From Stenotrophomonas nitritireducens (GTDB lineage Bacteria; Pseudomonadota; Gammaproteobacteria; Xanthomonadales; Xanthomonadaceae), in the NCBI RefSeq assembly GCF_001431425.1, contig NZ_LDJG01000015.1, positions 62,001 through 126,000 of the forward strand: a DNA stretch of 64,000 bases, read 5' to 3'. This document shows positions 45,023-53,210 of this stretch, one piece after another. Each line of letters starts with the position of its first letter. Within the stretch, counting starts at the first letter, position 1. The position numbers and the translations under genes were made by a program. The notes under the pieces were generated by a model. The model was given only the letters and a program-made list of their open reading frames with translations, was not told where the DNA came from and ran no database searches.

Positions 45023-45943
45023 TCAGGGTTCCGGTTGTGGTGGCAGCGAGCGCGGATCGCGGACCAGCAGCGTGTCCGTTTCCAGGGTGGCGACCAGGCG
45101 CCGCGCGACACTGCCGATCAGCAGTTCGAACAGCGCGCCGCGGCCATGCGTGCCGACCACCGCCAGGTCGATGTCCTCGGCCTCGGCATGCTGGCGCAGC
45201 AGTCGCGCCGGATCGCCAGGCTCGATCACGGCCTGCACCTGGCCCGGCGCCGCCAGGGTCGGCAGGCCGGCCTGGAAATCGCGGGCCTGCTCGTTCGCGC
45301 GCAGCCGGGCCTGCGCCTGCAGCATCTCGCGGTCGCCGGCCAGCAGCGCGCTGCCCGGCGTTTCCAGCGCATGCACCAGCGCCAGCCGCAACGGCGGGCC
45401 GAACAGGTCCAGCGCCTGACAGGTCGCGTGGCGGGCGCTTTCCGAGAAATCCGTAGCCACGGCCAGGTTGCGGTAGGGCGCGCGTACGCGCCGGTGCACG
45501 ACCAGCAGCGGCAGCGGGCAATGCCGGGTCAGCCACAGCACGCTCGAACCGAGTGCGGGCAACTCGAACGCCGGATCGCTGGCGATCCCGGTCACGATCA
45601 GGCCGCAGCCGGCTTCGGCAGCGAGCTGCAGCAAGGCGCGGCCGACATGGCCTTCGCCGATGCGCACTTCCAGCGCGATGCCGTCGGCCTCGGCGCCCAG
45701 GTCGAGGCGCAACCGCCATTCCACGGATTGGCGGGCATGCTCGCGGACCAGCGGGTCGGGCGCGTCGAGGATGCCGGCGATCATCCGCTGCGCCGGCACC
45801 GGCGGCAGCACGGTCGCCACCACCAGCCGCGCATTCCATTGCCGCGCCAGCTGCAGGGCGCGCGACAGGGCGCGGTCGCAGCGCGCACTCAGGTCGGTGG
45901 CCAGCAGGATGGCGCCCGGCGGCGCGGAGCGGGAGTTCGGCAT
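45023..45943 (-). CDS. Tandem universal stress protein
   Basis: A 306-residue cytosolic protein with two UspA domains. The first begins I-L-L-A-T-D-L-S-A-R-C-D-R-A (residues 12-25); the second begins L-A-V-A-T-D-F-S-E-S-A-R-H-A and carries the ATP-binding-type G-T-H-G-R-G-A-L-F-E-L-L-I-G-S-V-A. In the first domain the equivalent loop reads T-G-I-A-S-D and lacks the glycine-rich nucleotide motif, so only the C-terminal half is likely to bind ATP. It starts with ATG. Its promoter would be shared with the divergent NAD(P)-binding protein gene, about 75 bases away. Confidence 0.87.
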   Translation of the reverse strand: MPNSRSAPPGAILLATDLSARCDRALSRALQLARQWNARLVVATVLPPVPAQRMIAGILDAPDPLVREHARQSVEWRLRLDLGAEADGIALEVRIGEGHVGRALLQLAAEAGCGLIVTGIASDPAFELPALGSSVLWLTRHCPLPLLVVHRRVRAPYRNLAVATDFSESARHATCQALDLFGPPLRLALVHALETPGSALLAGDREMLQAQARLRANEQARDFQAGLPTLAAPGQVQAVIEPGDPARLLRQHAEAEDIDLAVVGTHGRGALFELLIGSVARRLVATLETDTLLVRDPRSLPPQPEP

Positions 45944-46018
45944 GGCGTCCTCGGCAGGTCGGTCGCGCCGAGTCTACCCGCTGGGCGTCAGCCTGTTCCG
46001 ATCGCCTATCCTTTCGCC

Positions 46019-46906
46019 ATGGAAGCAGGGCGACACGACCAAAAGACGCCGCGGCGCGCGCTGGTGTTCGGCGGCAGCGGACAGATCGGCGAGCGGGTGC
46101 TGGCCGGGCTGCTGGCCGATGGCTGGCAGGTCAGCGCGGTATCGCGCGCGCCGCGCGCGCCGGCACCGGGGCTGGCGTGGCGGCAGGGCGATCTGTCCGG
46201 CGACTGGCAGGACGCGTGTCCGTTCGACGCGGTGTTCAGCTGCGGCCCGCTCGATCACTTCGCGCGTTGGTACGCGGCATCAGGCATCGCCGCACCGCGC
46301 GTGGTCGCATTCGGTTCCACCAGCGTCGAGGTCAAGGAGGATTCGAGCGAAGCGGCCGAGCGCGACGTCGCCCGCCGGCTGCGCGAGGCCGAGTCCCTCC
46401 TGTTCGCCACCGCGCGCGACCGCGGCGCGGCGGCGACGGTGCTGCGACCCACCCTGGTCTACGGCGCCGGCCGCGACGTCACGTTGACCGCGATTGCTCG
46501 GTTGGCGTCACGCGCAGGGGTGTTCGTATTGCCCTCCGGAGCCGATGGCCTGCGCCAGCCGGTGCACGTGCAGGACCTGGCCGACGCCGCGCTGCAGGTG
46601 CCGCGGCATCCGGACACGGCCGGGCGCGCCTATGCGCTGGGGGGCGGCGAACGCCTGGGCTATGCGGAAATGGTGCGGCGGGTGCTGGCTGCGCTGCAGC
46701 CGCAACCGCGACTGCTGCGCGTACCGGCGCCCCTGTTCCGCACCGCGCTGGCGCTGGCCCATGCCGCCGGCCGCCTGCGCGGCATGAACGCCGCCGCGCT
46801 GGCGCGTATGCGCGAGCCGCTGGTGTTCGACATCGGCCCGGCGCAGCGCGATTTCGGCTATGCGCCGCGTCCGTTCCTGCCGACCCGGGACATGTTCGGC
46901 CTGTAG
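46019..46906 (+). CDS. NAD(P)-binding reductase/epimerase-like protein
   Basis: A 295-residue protein of the extended or atypical SDR group. R-A-L-V-F-G-G-S-G-Q-I-G-E-R-V is the dinucleotide-binding motif, and G-S-T-S-V-E-V-K-E-D followed by T-V-L-R-P-T-L-V-Y-G-A-G-R-D matches epimerase/dehydratase-type proteins. The usual YxxxK is not evident, so catalytic activity is uncertain. H-V-Q-D-L-A-D-A-A and L-G-G-G-E-R-L-G-Y-A-E-M-V-R-R-V are typical C-terminal blocks. The stop codon TAG is part of the first GTAG repeat downstream. The ATG used avoids the Arg-rich upstream frame that runs antisense through the stress protein. Confidence 0.8.
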   Translation: MEAGRHDQKTPRRALVFGGSGQIGERVLAGLLADGWQVSAVSRAPRAPAPGLAWRQGDLSGDWQDACPFDAVFSCGPLDHFARWYAASGIAAPRVVAFGSTSVEVKEDSSEAAERDVARRLREAESLLFATARDRGAAATVLRPTLVYGAGRDVTLTAIARLASRAGVFVLPSGADGLRQPVHVQDLADAALQVPRHPDTAGRAYALGGGERLGYAEMVRRVLAALQPQPRLLRVPAPLFRTALALAHAAGRLRGMNAAALARMREPLVFDIGPAQRDFGYAPRPFLPTRDMFGL

Positions 46907-47141
46907 AGCGGGGCAGCGTTCGGCCGGGGCATCACCGGCAAAGCCCCGCCGGGCGTCGCCCGGCGCTACAGAGCTGCAGGGCTCGTCCTGTAGAGCGGGG
47001 CAGCGCCCCGCTGGGGCATCACCGGCAAAACCCCGCCGGGCGTTGCCCGGCGCTACATAGCCGCAGCGCTCATCCTGTAGAGCGGGGCAGCGCCCCGCTG
47101 GGGTATCACCCAAAACCCCGCCGGGCGTTGCCGGGCGCTAC
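46903..47141. repeat. Three tandem copies of an approximately 87-base GTAG palindromic repeat pair
   Basis: Copies start at 46903, 46990 and 47077 (GTAGAGCGGGGC...). Each unit has one GTAG-ended hairpin with a G-rich stem (AGCGGGGC/GCCCCGCT in copies 2 and 3) and, about 20 bases later, a second one in inverted orientation (CGCCGGGCG...GCTAC). This is the layout of SMAG-like REP elements in pairs. Copy 1 supplies the stop codon of the preceding gene. Confidence 0.85.
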
Positions 47142-47192
47142 AGGGGTATCCGCGATCCGGACGGACGGGCTTTCCCTCAAGGGACGGGGCGT

Positions 47193-47672
47193 TCAGTACT
47201 TCCAGCCGAACTGGCGGTACAGCTTGGCCAGTACCCAGATCGGGCCGATCAGCAGATACGTCAGGTCGGTGAGGAAGCTGGGCCGGCGGCCTTCGATGTG
47301 ATGGCCGATGAACTGCGCGATCCATGCCACCACGAACACGCCGATGCCGGAGAAAAGCAGGCCGCGCAGGCCGATGCGGTCTTCCAGCAGCCGGCACAGG
47401 CAGCCGGAGATGAAGAACAGGATCAGCATGCCGATGCCCAGCGGCCGCGACAGGCGGTTGTAGTACGCCCAGGCGCCGAACATCGCCAGCGCCGCCCAGA
47501 TGCCGTACTGGAACCACGGCAGCAGCGGCGGGATGCACCACAGCAGGGCGATCACCGACCACGCGATGGCCGGCACCGCGACCACGTGGATGGCCTGGTT
47601 GGTGGCATTGCGATGGTCGCCGGAATAACTGGCGAACCAGCGGTCGATGGGGCGTGCGGCGCTCATGTCCAT
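47193..47672 (-). CDS. Mpo1-like (DUF962) membrane protein
   Basis: A 159-residue protein of the Mpo1/DUF962 family; yeast Mpo1 is an iron dioxygenase acting on 2-hydroxy fatty acids. Conserved blocks here: Y-S-G-D-H-R-N-A-T-N-Q-A-I-H-V-V-A-V-P (two His) and I-A-Q-F-I-G-H-H-I-E-G-R-R-P (two His), with three to four hydrophobic helices between. These His residues are the probable iron ligands. The N-terminus M-D-M-S-A-A has two possible ATGs six bases apart. It follows purC on the same strand by about 57 bases and may share its transcript. Confidence 0.85.
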   Translation of the reverse strand: MDMSAARPIDRWFASYSGDHRNATNQAIHVVAVPAIAWSVIALLWCIPPLLPWFQYGIWAALAMFGAWAYYNRLSRPLGIGMLILFFISGCLCRLLEDRIGLRGLLFSGIGVFVVAWIAQFIGHHIEGRRPSFLTDLTYLLIGPIWVLAKLYRQFGWKY

Positions 47673-47728
47673 GCTGCCTCTTCTCCCGGCGGGGCGTGTG
47701 GGGCGCGCCCGGGCGGGCGCGCCGGTGG

Positions 47729-48661
47729 TCAGTCGATGTGGATGCCGGCCAGCTTCTGCAGGGCTTCGGCGTACTTGTCGCGGGTCCGCGAGATCACCTC
47801 GGCCGGCAGCTCCGGGCCGGGGGCGGTCTTGTTCCAGTCCAGCGTTTCCAGGTAGTCGCGCACGAACTGCTTGTCGTAGCTCGGCGGGCTGGTGCCGACC
47901 TCGTACTCGTCGGCCGGCCAGTAACGCGAGGAATCCGGCGTCAGCATCTCGTCCATGATGTACAGGCGGCCGTCGGCGTCGGTGCCGAACTCGAACTTGG
48001 TGTCGGCCAGCAGGATGCCGCGCTCGGCGGCATAGGCGGCGGCGAACTTGTAGATGCGCAGGGTGGCGTCGCGCACCTTTTCGGCCAGGTCGGCGCCCAC
48101 CGCCTTGACCATCGCATCGAAGTCGATGTTCTCGTCGTGGTCGCCCACCGCCGCCTTGGTGGACGGGGTGAAGATCGGCTCGGGCAGCTGCTGCGCCTGC
48201 TGCAGGCCGTCGGGCAGCTTGATGCCGCTGACCTGGCCGGTGCGCTGGTAGTCCTTCCAGCCGCTGCCGATCAGGTAGCCGCGGGCGATGGCTTCCACCG
48301 GCACCGGCTTCAGCTTCTTCGTCACCACCGCGCGCCTGGCGTACAACGCCGGGTCCACGCCCTCGGGCAGCACGCTGGCCACGTCGATGCCGGTCAGGTG
48401 GTTGGGCATCAGGTGTTCGGTCTTGCCGAACCAGAAGTTCGACACCTGGCACAGCATCTCGCCCTTGCCGGGAATCGGGTCGGGCAGCACCACGTCGAAC
48501 GCGGACAGGCGGTCGGTGGCCACGATCAGCAGGTAGTCGCCGGCAGGCGTGTCGGCGGGCAGACGTTCGCGCGGGATATCGAATACATCGCGCACCTTGC
48601 CGCGGTGGCGCAAGGGCAGGCCGGGAAGATCGGATTGCAGCAGCGTGGTCGGCACGGGCAC
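47729..48661 (-). CDS. purC: SAICAR synthase (phosphoribosylaminoimidazole-succinocarboxamide synthase)
   Basis: A 310-residue enzyme of purine synthesis joining CAIR and aspartate with ATP. The family signature is clear: R-G-K-V-R-D-V-F-D (phosphate loop), [40 protein letters not shown] and the aspartate site D-T-K-F-E-F-G-T-D. Length is typical of the long bacterial PurC that resembles the eukaryotic type. No other pur gene is near. The start M-P-V-P-T-T has a weak upstream ribosome site. Confidence 0.95.
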   Translation of the reverse strand: MPVPTTLLQSDLPGLPLRHRGKVRDVFDIPRERLPADTPAGDYLLIVATDRLSAFDVVLPDPIPGKGEMLCQVSNFWFGKTEHLMPNHLTGIDVASVLPEGVDPALYARRAVVTKKLKPVPVEAIARGYLIGSGWKDYQRTGQVSGIKLPDGLQQAQQLPEPIFTPSTKAAVGDHDENIDFDAMVKAVGADLAEKVRDATLRIYKFAAAYAAERGILLADTKFEFGTDADGRLYIMDEMLTPDSSRYWPADEYEVGTSPPSYDKQFVRDYLETLDWNKTAPGPELPAEVISRTRDKYAEALQKLAGIHID

Positions 48662-48799
48662 TCCTGGAACTTGGCGATGAAGCCGTCGGCACAGGACCCG
48701 GGGGGCCCGCGGCGGACGGCGGGCGGCCTAGTGTAAGGCCGTCCGGGGCCGCTGTGGCATAAAATGCGCGTCCGATCTGTCAAGGCCACAGCCCCACCC

Positions 48800-49129
48800 A
48801 TGCGCTGGTACGGAAAACTGCTGGGATTCATCGCCGGCGCCCTGCTGTTCAGGCCCAACCCGCTGTTCGGCGCGGTGGTGGGCATGCTGCTGGGGCACGC
48901 GTTCGACAACGACTGGTTCAAGCTGGGCAAGGACCTGCCCTACCGCGAACTGGGCGTCACCCGCGATGCCACCGACGCCGAGATCGACCTGGCCTATCGC
49001 CGCCTGATTTCCCAGTACCACCCCGACAAGGTGGCCGGCGCCGCGCCCGAACTGCGCGCCCAGGCCGAAAGGAAGGCCCGGCAGATCAACGCCGCCTACG
49101 ACCGCATCAAATCCCTGCGCAAGCGCTGA
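48800..49129 (+). CDS. Membrane-anchored J-domain protein
   Basis: A 109-residue protein. The N-terminus [15 protein letters not shown], followed by [12 protein letters not shown], is the glycine-rich membrane segment of DjlA-type co-chaperones. The J-domain occupies residues 45-109 with H-P-D-K-V (residues 75-79), the motif that stimulates DnaK ATPase. The TerB-like middle domain of full DjlA is missing, so this is a short form. The ATG chosen fits the hydrophobic N-terminus. A -10-like TAAAAT at about 48758-48763 lies upstream. It is 11 bases before rpe, probably in an operon with it. Confidence 0.83.
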   Translation: MRWYGKLLGFIAGALLFRPNPLFGAVVGMLLGHAFDNDWFKLGKDLPYRELGVTRDATDAEIDLAYRRLISQYHPDKVAGAAPELRAQAERKARQINAAYDRIKSLRKR

Positions 49130-49140
49130 AAGGCTCCGAC

Positions 49141-49815
49141 ATGTCCAACTGCATCATCGCCCCGTCCATCCTCTCGGCCGATTTCGCCCGGCTCGGCGAG
49201 GAAGTCGACAACGTCATCGCCGCCGGCGCCGACTGGGTCCATTTCGACGTGATGGACAACCATTACGTGCCCAACCTGACCATCGGCCCGATGGTCTGCC
49301 AGGCGCTGCGCAAGCACGGCGTGACCGCGCCGATCGACGTGCACCTGATGGTCGAACCGGTGGACCGCATCGTGCCGGACTTCGCCGAAGCCGGCGCCAG
49401 CCTCATCAGCTTCCATCCGGAGGCCTCGAAGCACGTCCACCGCACCATCCAGCTGATCAAGTCGCACGGCTGCAAGGCCGGCCTGGTGCTGAACCCGGGC
49501 ACGCCGGTGGAAGTGCTGGACTGGGTGCTGGAAGACCTGGACCTGGTGCTGCTGATGTCGGTCAACCCCGGCTTCGGCGGCCAGGCCTTCATTCCCTCCA
49601 CGCTGGACAAGCTGCGCGCGGTGCGGGCGATGATCGACAAGCGCGGCAAGCCGGTGATCCTGGAAGTCGATGGCGGCGTGAAGGCCGACAACATCGGGCA
49701 GATCGCCGCGGCCGGCGCCGATGCCTTCGTCGCCGGCTCGGCCATCTTCAACGCCCCGGACTACGCACAGGTGATCGCGCAGATGCGCGGCAACGTCGCC
49801 GCGGCGCGGGGCTGA
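49141..49815 (+). CDS. rpe: Ribulose-phosphate 3-epimerase
   Basis: A 224-residue TIM-barrel enzyme of the pentose phosphate pathway. [14 protein letters not shown] opens it; [14 protein letters not shown] carries the first metal His and catalytic Asp; D-V-H-L-M-V-E-P the second metal His; [12 protein letters not shown] the phosphate loop; and E-V-D-G-G-V the second catalytic Asp. All residues are intact. Length is normal. It follows the J-domain gene closely. Confidence 0.95.
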   Translation: MSNCIIAPSILSADFARLGEEVDNVIAAGADWVHFDVMDNHYVPNLTIGPMVCQALRKHGVTAPIDVHLMVEPVDRIVPDFAEAGASLISFHPEASKHVHRTIQLIKSHGCKAGLVLNPGTPVEVLDWVLEDLDLVLLMSVNPGFGGQAFIPSTLDKLRAVRAMIDKRGKPVILEVDGGVKADNIGQIAAAGADAFVAGSAIFNAPDYAQVIAQMRGNVAAARG

Positions 49816-49851
49816 GGCAAGCAGGCCTCTCCCTCTGCGGCTGGGCATGAC

Positions 49852-51009
49852 ATGAGGCTTTGCCTCCAGGGCCGGCGCTTCGCAGCCTTCTGTCGGGGGA
49901 CGATATTGGCGTGCCTCATCTGGAGCGGAAACTCGCAAGCCCAGCCAGACCCGGTATCGGTGGTCGAAACCCTCTGCGCCAAGCGTGTGGTCGCCTTGGG
50001 AGAACTCCCCAGCCATGGCGAGGCATCGGCATTCCGGTTCAAGGCCGAGGTGGTGCGGAGGCTGGTCGATCAGTGCGGGTTCGATGCTGTCCTGTTTGAA
50101 GCGCCGATCTACGATTTCCTGGGCTTTGAGCATGGCTTGGAAGAGGGAGCCGCCGGGCAGCGGCAACTGGACAATGCGATCGGCCGGTTCTGGTGGGTGC
50201 AGGAACTTGCCGACTGGCGTCGATGGTTGATGGTCTCCTCGATGCAGCGCCGGCTTTTGGTCGGCGGCCTGGACGATCAGGTCAGTGCGACAAGCGTTTA
50301 TGCAATGACGGTGCTTCCGGCGCTGGTAGGGCGTCGATTGCCGGGTGACGAGGGCATGGCATGTAAAAATGCCGTGGAAAGAAATCTGCTCTGGAGCTAT
50401 GACGACAGCGTCCCCTATGACGCTGCGGAACAGCGGTTGCTGGACGATTGCGCGCGGCACGCGCGGCACGCGCGGGATTCCGTGGTTCGGTCTTTGAGTG
50501 AAAACGAACCGCATATGCTTGGGAATCTAGCCACCTATCATCATCGGACCGCTGGAGGAGCATCCGTTGTCCCGCGCGACGATGTGATGTATCGGAATGT
50601 GCTCTGGTACCTGGAGCGGCTACCCGGGGATGCGCGGATCGTCATCTGGACCGCAAACGTGCATGCTGCCCGCAAGAGCGTTCCGGAGCGGGCGTCGTCG
50701 ATGGGCGCGTTGCTGGCAGAGCGGTTCGGTGGCGATTTCGCCGCCATTGGTGGAACCGCACTGGATGGTTGGTCGCGGATGGCTGGAGGACCTGTGCGGC
50801 GGTTGGCACCAGTTCCCTTCATTGCATTGGAAAGAGAAGCGTCCGCAGCTGCCGGTCCGGTGGACTATCTGGACGGCACACGCTTGAGTGCGATGGGGCG
50901 GGTCGCGTCACGGTTGTTCGGGGAATTCCGCGTCGAGAACTGGGGTGACTATTTCGACGGCGTATTCATCGTCCGTGACGAGAAAGGTCCGACGCCAGGC
51001 TGGGAGTAA
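49852..51009 (+). CDS. Exported erythromycin-esterase-like protein
   Basis: A 385-residue protein with a signal peptide (A-A-F-C-R-G-T-I-L-A-C-L-I-W-S-G-N-S-Q-A), so it is probably periplasmic. Blocks of the erythromycin esterase / EreA-like fold follow: L-G-E-L-P-S-H-G-E-A (family L-G-E-x-T-H-G, here with one extra residue), G-F-D-A-V-L-F-E-A-P (catalytic-site Glu), R-D-D-V-M-Y-R-N-V-L-W-Y-L-E-R and I-V-I-W-T-A-N-V-H-A-A (distal His). Many such proteins are not antibiotic hydrolases; true substrate unknown. The gene is visibly lower in GC and Ala content than its neighbours, suggesting recent acquisition. It starts 36 bases after rpe. Confidence 0.78.
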   Translation: MRLCLQGRRFAAFCRGTILACLIWSGNSQAQPDPVSVVETLCAKRVVALGELPSHGEASAFRFKAEVVRRLVDQCGFDAVLFEAPIYDFLGFEHGLEEGAAGQRQLDNAIGRFWWVQELADWRRWLMVSSMQRRLLVGGLDDQVSATSVYAMTVLPALVGRRLPGDEGMACKNAVERNLLWSYDDSVPYDAAEQRLLDDCARHARHARDSVVRSLSENEPHMLGNLATYHHRTAGGASVVPRDDVMYRNVLWYLERLPGDARIVIWTANVHAARKSVPERASSMGALLAERFGGDFAAIGGTALDGWSRMAGGPVRRLAPVPFIALEREASAAAGPVDYLDGTRLSAMGRVASRLFGEFRVENWGDYFDGVFIVRDEKGPTPGWE

Positions 51010-51069
51010 CAGGGGACAGCCCGGTGCGGTGTTGGCAGAATGCGGCGTTCCCTGCTGAGCGAGGTTGAG

Positions 51070-51552
51070 ATGCCAGAGTTGAACATCCGTCCAGCCGTCG
51101 CCGATGACGCCGGCCTGATCCTGCATTTCATCCGCGAACTGGCGATCTACGAAAGAGCCGAATCGTCGGTGCAGACCGACGAGGCCGGCATCCGCGCCAG
51201 CCTGTTCGGCGCCGGTGCCAAGGCGCAGGCGCTGGTCTGCGAGCGCGACGGCAAGGCCATCGGTTACGCGGTGTATTTCTACAACTACTCCACCTGGCTG
51301 GGCCGCAACGGCATCTACCTGGAAGACCTGTACGTCAGCCCGGAACATCGCGGATGCGGCGCGGGCAAGGCGCTGCTGCAGCACATCGCGCGGTTGGCGG
51401 TGGCGCAGGGCTGCGGCCGTTTCGAATGGTCGGTGCTGGACTGGAACACGCCGGCGATCGATTTCTACCGCGCCGCCGGCGCGCTGCCGCAGGACGAGTG
51501 GACCGTGTACCGGCTGCAGGGCGATGCCCTGCGGCGGTTCGCCGAAGGCTGA
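51070..51552 (+). CDS. GNAT-family N-acetyltransferase
   Basis: A 160-residue GCN5-type acetyltransferase. The acetyl-CoA site is in V-S-P-E-H-R-G-C-G-A-G-K-A-L-L (family Q/R-x-x-G-x-G/A), following Y-L-E-D-L-Y. The N-terminus L-N-I-R-P-A-V-A-D-D-A-G-L-I-L-H-F-I-R-E-L-A resembles spermidine/spermine acetyltransferase-like members, and the C-terminus has W-N-T-P-A-I-D-F-Y-R. The acceptor may be a polyamine or amine; that is inference. The ATG at 51070 has GAGG just upstream and is preferred to one 30 bases earlier. The gene ends just before a long repeat array. Confidence 0.85.
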   Translation: MPELNIRPAVADDAGLILHFIRELAIYERAESSVQTDEAGIRASLFGAGAKAQALVCERDGKAIGYAVYFYNYSTWLGRNGIYLEDLYVSPEHRGCGAGKALLQHIARLAVAQGCGRFEWSVLDWNTPAIDFYRAAGALPQDEWTVYRLQGDALRRFAEG

Positions 51553-51593
51553 AACACGCGGACTCCGGGCGCTGCACGGAACACCACCGCCTC

Positions 51594-52190
51594 GTAGAGC
51601 GGGGCAAGGCCCCGCTGAAGCTTTCCCGGTGAAGCCCCGCCGGGCGCTGCCCGGCGCTACAGAACCTGCCGCCTCGTAGAGCGGGGCAACGCCCCGCTGA
51701 AGCTTTCCCGGTGAAGCCCCGCCGGGCGCTGTCCGGCGCTACAGAACCCGCCGCCTTGTAGAGCGGGGCAACGCCCCGCTGAGGCTTTCCCGGCGAAGCC
51801 CCGCGGGCGCTGCCGGCGCTACAGAACCCACCGCCTTGTAGAGCGGGGCAAGGCCCCGCTGAAGCTTTCCCGGTGAAGCCCCGCCGGGCGTTGCCCGGCG
51901 CTACAGAACCCGCCGCCTTGTAGAGCGGGGCGGCGCCCCGCTGAAGCTTTCCCGGCGAAGCCCCGCCGGGCGCTGCCCGGCGCTACAGAACCCGCTGTCT
52001 TGTAGAGCGGGGCAACGCCCCGCTGAAGCCTTCCCGGCGAAGCCCCGCCGCGCGCTGCCCGGCGCTACAGAACCCGCTGTCTTGTAGAGCGGGGCAACGC
52101 CCCGCTGAAGCTTTCCCGGTGAAGCCCCGCCGGGCGTTGCCTGGCGCTACAGAACCTGCCGTCTTGTAGAGCGGGGCAAGGCCCACCCTG
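51594..52190. repeat. Tandem array of 82-base GTAG repeat pairs (seven full copies and one partial)
   Basis: Copies begin (GTAGAGCGGGGC) at 51594, 51676, 51758, 51838, 51920, 52002, 52084 and a partial one at 52166, so the period is 82 bases (80 once). Each unit is a GTAG-ended hairpin (AGCGGGGC/GCCCCGCT stem) plus an inverted one (CGCCGGGCG...GCTAC), matching SMAG-like REP pairs. Copies differ at a few positions (aagctt, cggtg/cggcg, loop bases). No spacer-like variable sequence exists, so it is not a CRISPR. Confidence 0.92.
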
Positions 52191-52265
52191 CGGGGCCTCA
52201 CAAGCTCCGCCGGACGCAGCTCGTCATGCGCCTCGCGTACTCCGCTTCCGGGAAGTGATGGGAAT

Positions 52266-52297
52266 AAAAAAAAGGCCGTGGCGTCGCCGCCACGGCC
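52266..52297 (-). terminator. Orphan intrinsic terminator read leftward
   Basis: Reading leftward, a perfect 10-base stem GGCCGTGGCG / CGCCACGGCC with a 4-base loop is followed by eight T. No protein gene reads into it; on the plus strand there is no T-run. A second hairpin GGAGGC-N7-GCCTCC lies at 52311-52329. Confidence 0.8.
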
Positions 52298-52442
52298 GGG
52301 GGAATTCGTGGGAGGCTGATCCTGCCTCCATCCATCATCCCTGCTATGGCCTTCCATTCTCCGGACGGGCGATGACGCGACGATGACGGCAGCATTGCCG
52401 CTTCGTGGCAGTGGCGGACATTACAGAGCGTTCATGCGTGCG
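52298..52442 (-). ncRNA. Possible small RNA ending at the orphan terminator
   Basis: Inference: a strong minus-strand terminator with an upstream hairpin and no protein gene in front of it suggests a short transcript starting around 52440 or further right. No good promoter was found; the ORF overlapping it (52198-52395 minus) crosses the terminator and is not credible as a gene. Confidence 0.3.
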
Positions 52443-52542
52443 CCACGTTCCCGTTAGCCGGCGTGGCGCAACCTGTCCTCGATGGTTGGAAACACCATCC
52501 TCCTGAACCTCCACCCTGCAGCCAGCCCAAAGGATCACGCAT

Positions 52543-52785
52543 ATGAAGACCTCCGCCCTTCTCCTCGCCGTCGGCCTGACCCTGGGCGCCGGCACCGCGT
52601 TCGCCGCGCAGTCGACCGCCCCGGCCACGCCCGCCACCCCGGCGGCGCCGGCCACGCAGATGGCCCCCGCCGCCAAGATGGCCGCCGCGCCGGCCGCCAA
52701 GCACCACGGCAAGAAGCATCACCACCGCGCCGCCACCGCCAAGCCGGCGGTCGCCGCCCCGACCTCGGGTGCGGGCAGCAAGTAA
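52543..52785 (+). CDS. Small exported Ala/Pro/His/Lys-rich protein, acid-shock (Asr) like
   Basis: An 80-residue periplasmic protein. Signal peptide (residues 1-22, A-F-A-A), then Ala/Thr/Pro repeats, then a basic His-rich tract A-K-H-H-G-K-K-H-H-H-R and an Ala-rich end. This composition resembles E. coli acid-shock protein Asr and its relatives, which are made at low pH; identity is by composition only. A hairpin GATGGT-N7-ACCATC is in its 5' leader (about 52481-52499) and a gene pair for a two-component system follows, suggesting it may be a target of that system. Confidence 0.75.
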   Translation: MKTSALLLAVGLTLGAGTAFAAQSTAPATPATPAAPATQMAPAAKMAAAPAAKHHGKKHHHRAATAKPAVAAPTSGAGSK

Positions 52786-52872
52786 GTTCCTGGCTCGGGA
52801 TGGCCACGCCGGTCCATGGGCCGGCGTGGCCCGCCTGTGTCCGGTCCGGTCAGCGTGACGGAGGGCAGGGCA

Positions 52873-53136
52873 ATGAACGCGAATATCCGCCGCCTGCATC
52901 GGGCGATGGCCTTGGTCCTGCTCGCCGTCCTTGGCGGCGCGATGGCGGGGGGCGCCGTTGCCGGGCCTGTCACGCCGCCGGTTCCCAGTTCCAGTTCTCC
53001 CTCTTCAAGGCCGCCGCCCGTGGTGGCGAAGGCGCCGCCACGCTGCCTCAAGCGCAGCGCCTTGGGCAAGTGCGAACGCCGCGCGCCAGCCACCGGCCGC
53101 CGCAATCCGCCCGCCGCCCCCGCCGCGACGCATTGA
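52873..53136 (+). CDS. Small exported Pro-rich protein of unknown function
   Basis: An 87-residue protein. The start ATG follows GAGGGCAGGG. The signal peptide M-A-L-V-L-L-A-V-L-G-G-A-M-A-G-G-A-V-A precedes a Pro/Ser-rich stretch and a C-L-K-R-S-A-L-G-K-C-E-R-R segment with two Cys in a basic context. Function unknown. It lies between the Asr-like gene and the response regulator, all on the plus strand, and may be a member of the same transcription unit. Confidence 0.6.
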   Translation: MNANIRRLHRAMALVLLAVLGGAMAGGAVAGPVTPPVPSSSSPSSRPPPVVAKAPPRCLKRSALGKCERRAPATGRRNPPAAPAATH

Positions 53137-53210
53137 GCCGGACCGCGGGCCTGCCAGCGGCGCCGCCGCCGGCGCTATGCTTCCTCCACCCAGGCCACAC
53201 CCACGCCTCC

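Noticed and set aside
44795-46018. N-terminal extension of the NAD(P)-binding protein through the universal stress gene
   Set aside because: The extension is antisense to a clear two-domain universal stress protein; the Rossmann motif begins shortly after the ATG at 46019.
51594-52190. CRISPR array
   Set aside because: The 82-base units are contiguous and near-identical with no unique spacers, and no cas genes are present.
52198-52395. 65-residue minus-strand gene
   Set aside because: It runs through a strong intrinsic terminator and has no start signal or family.
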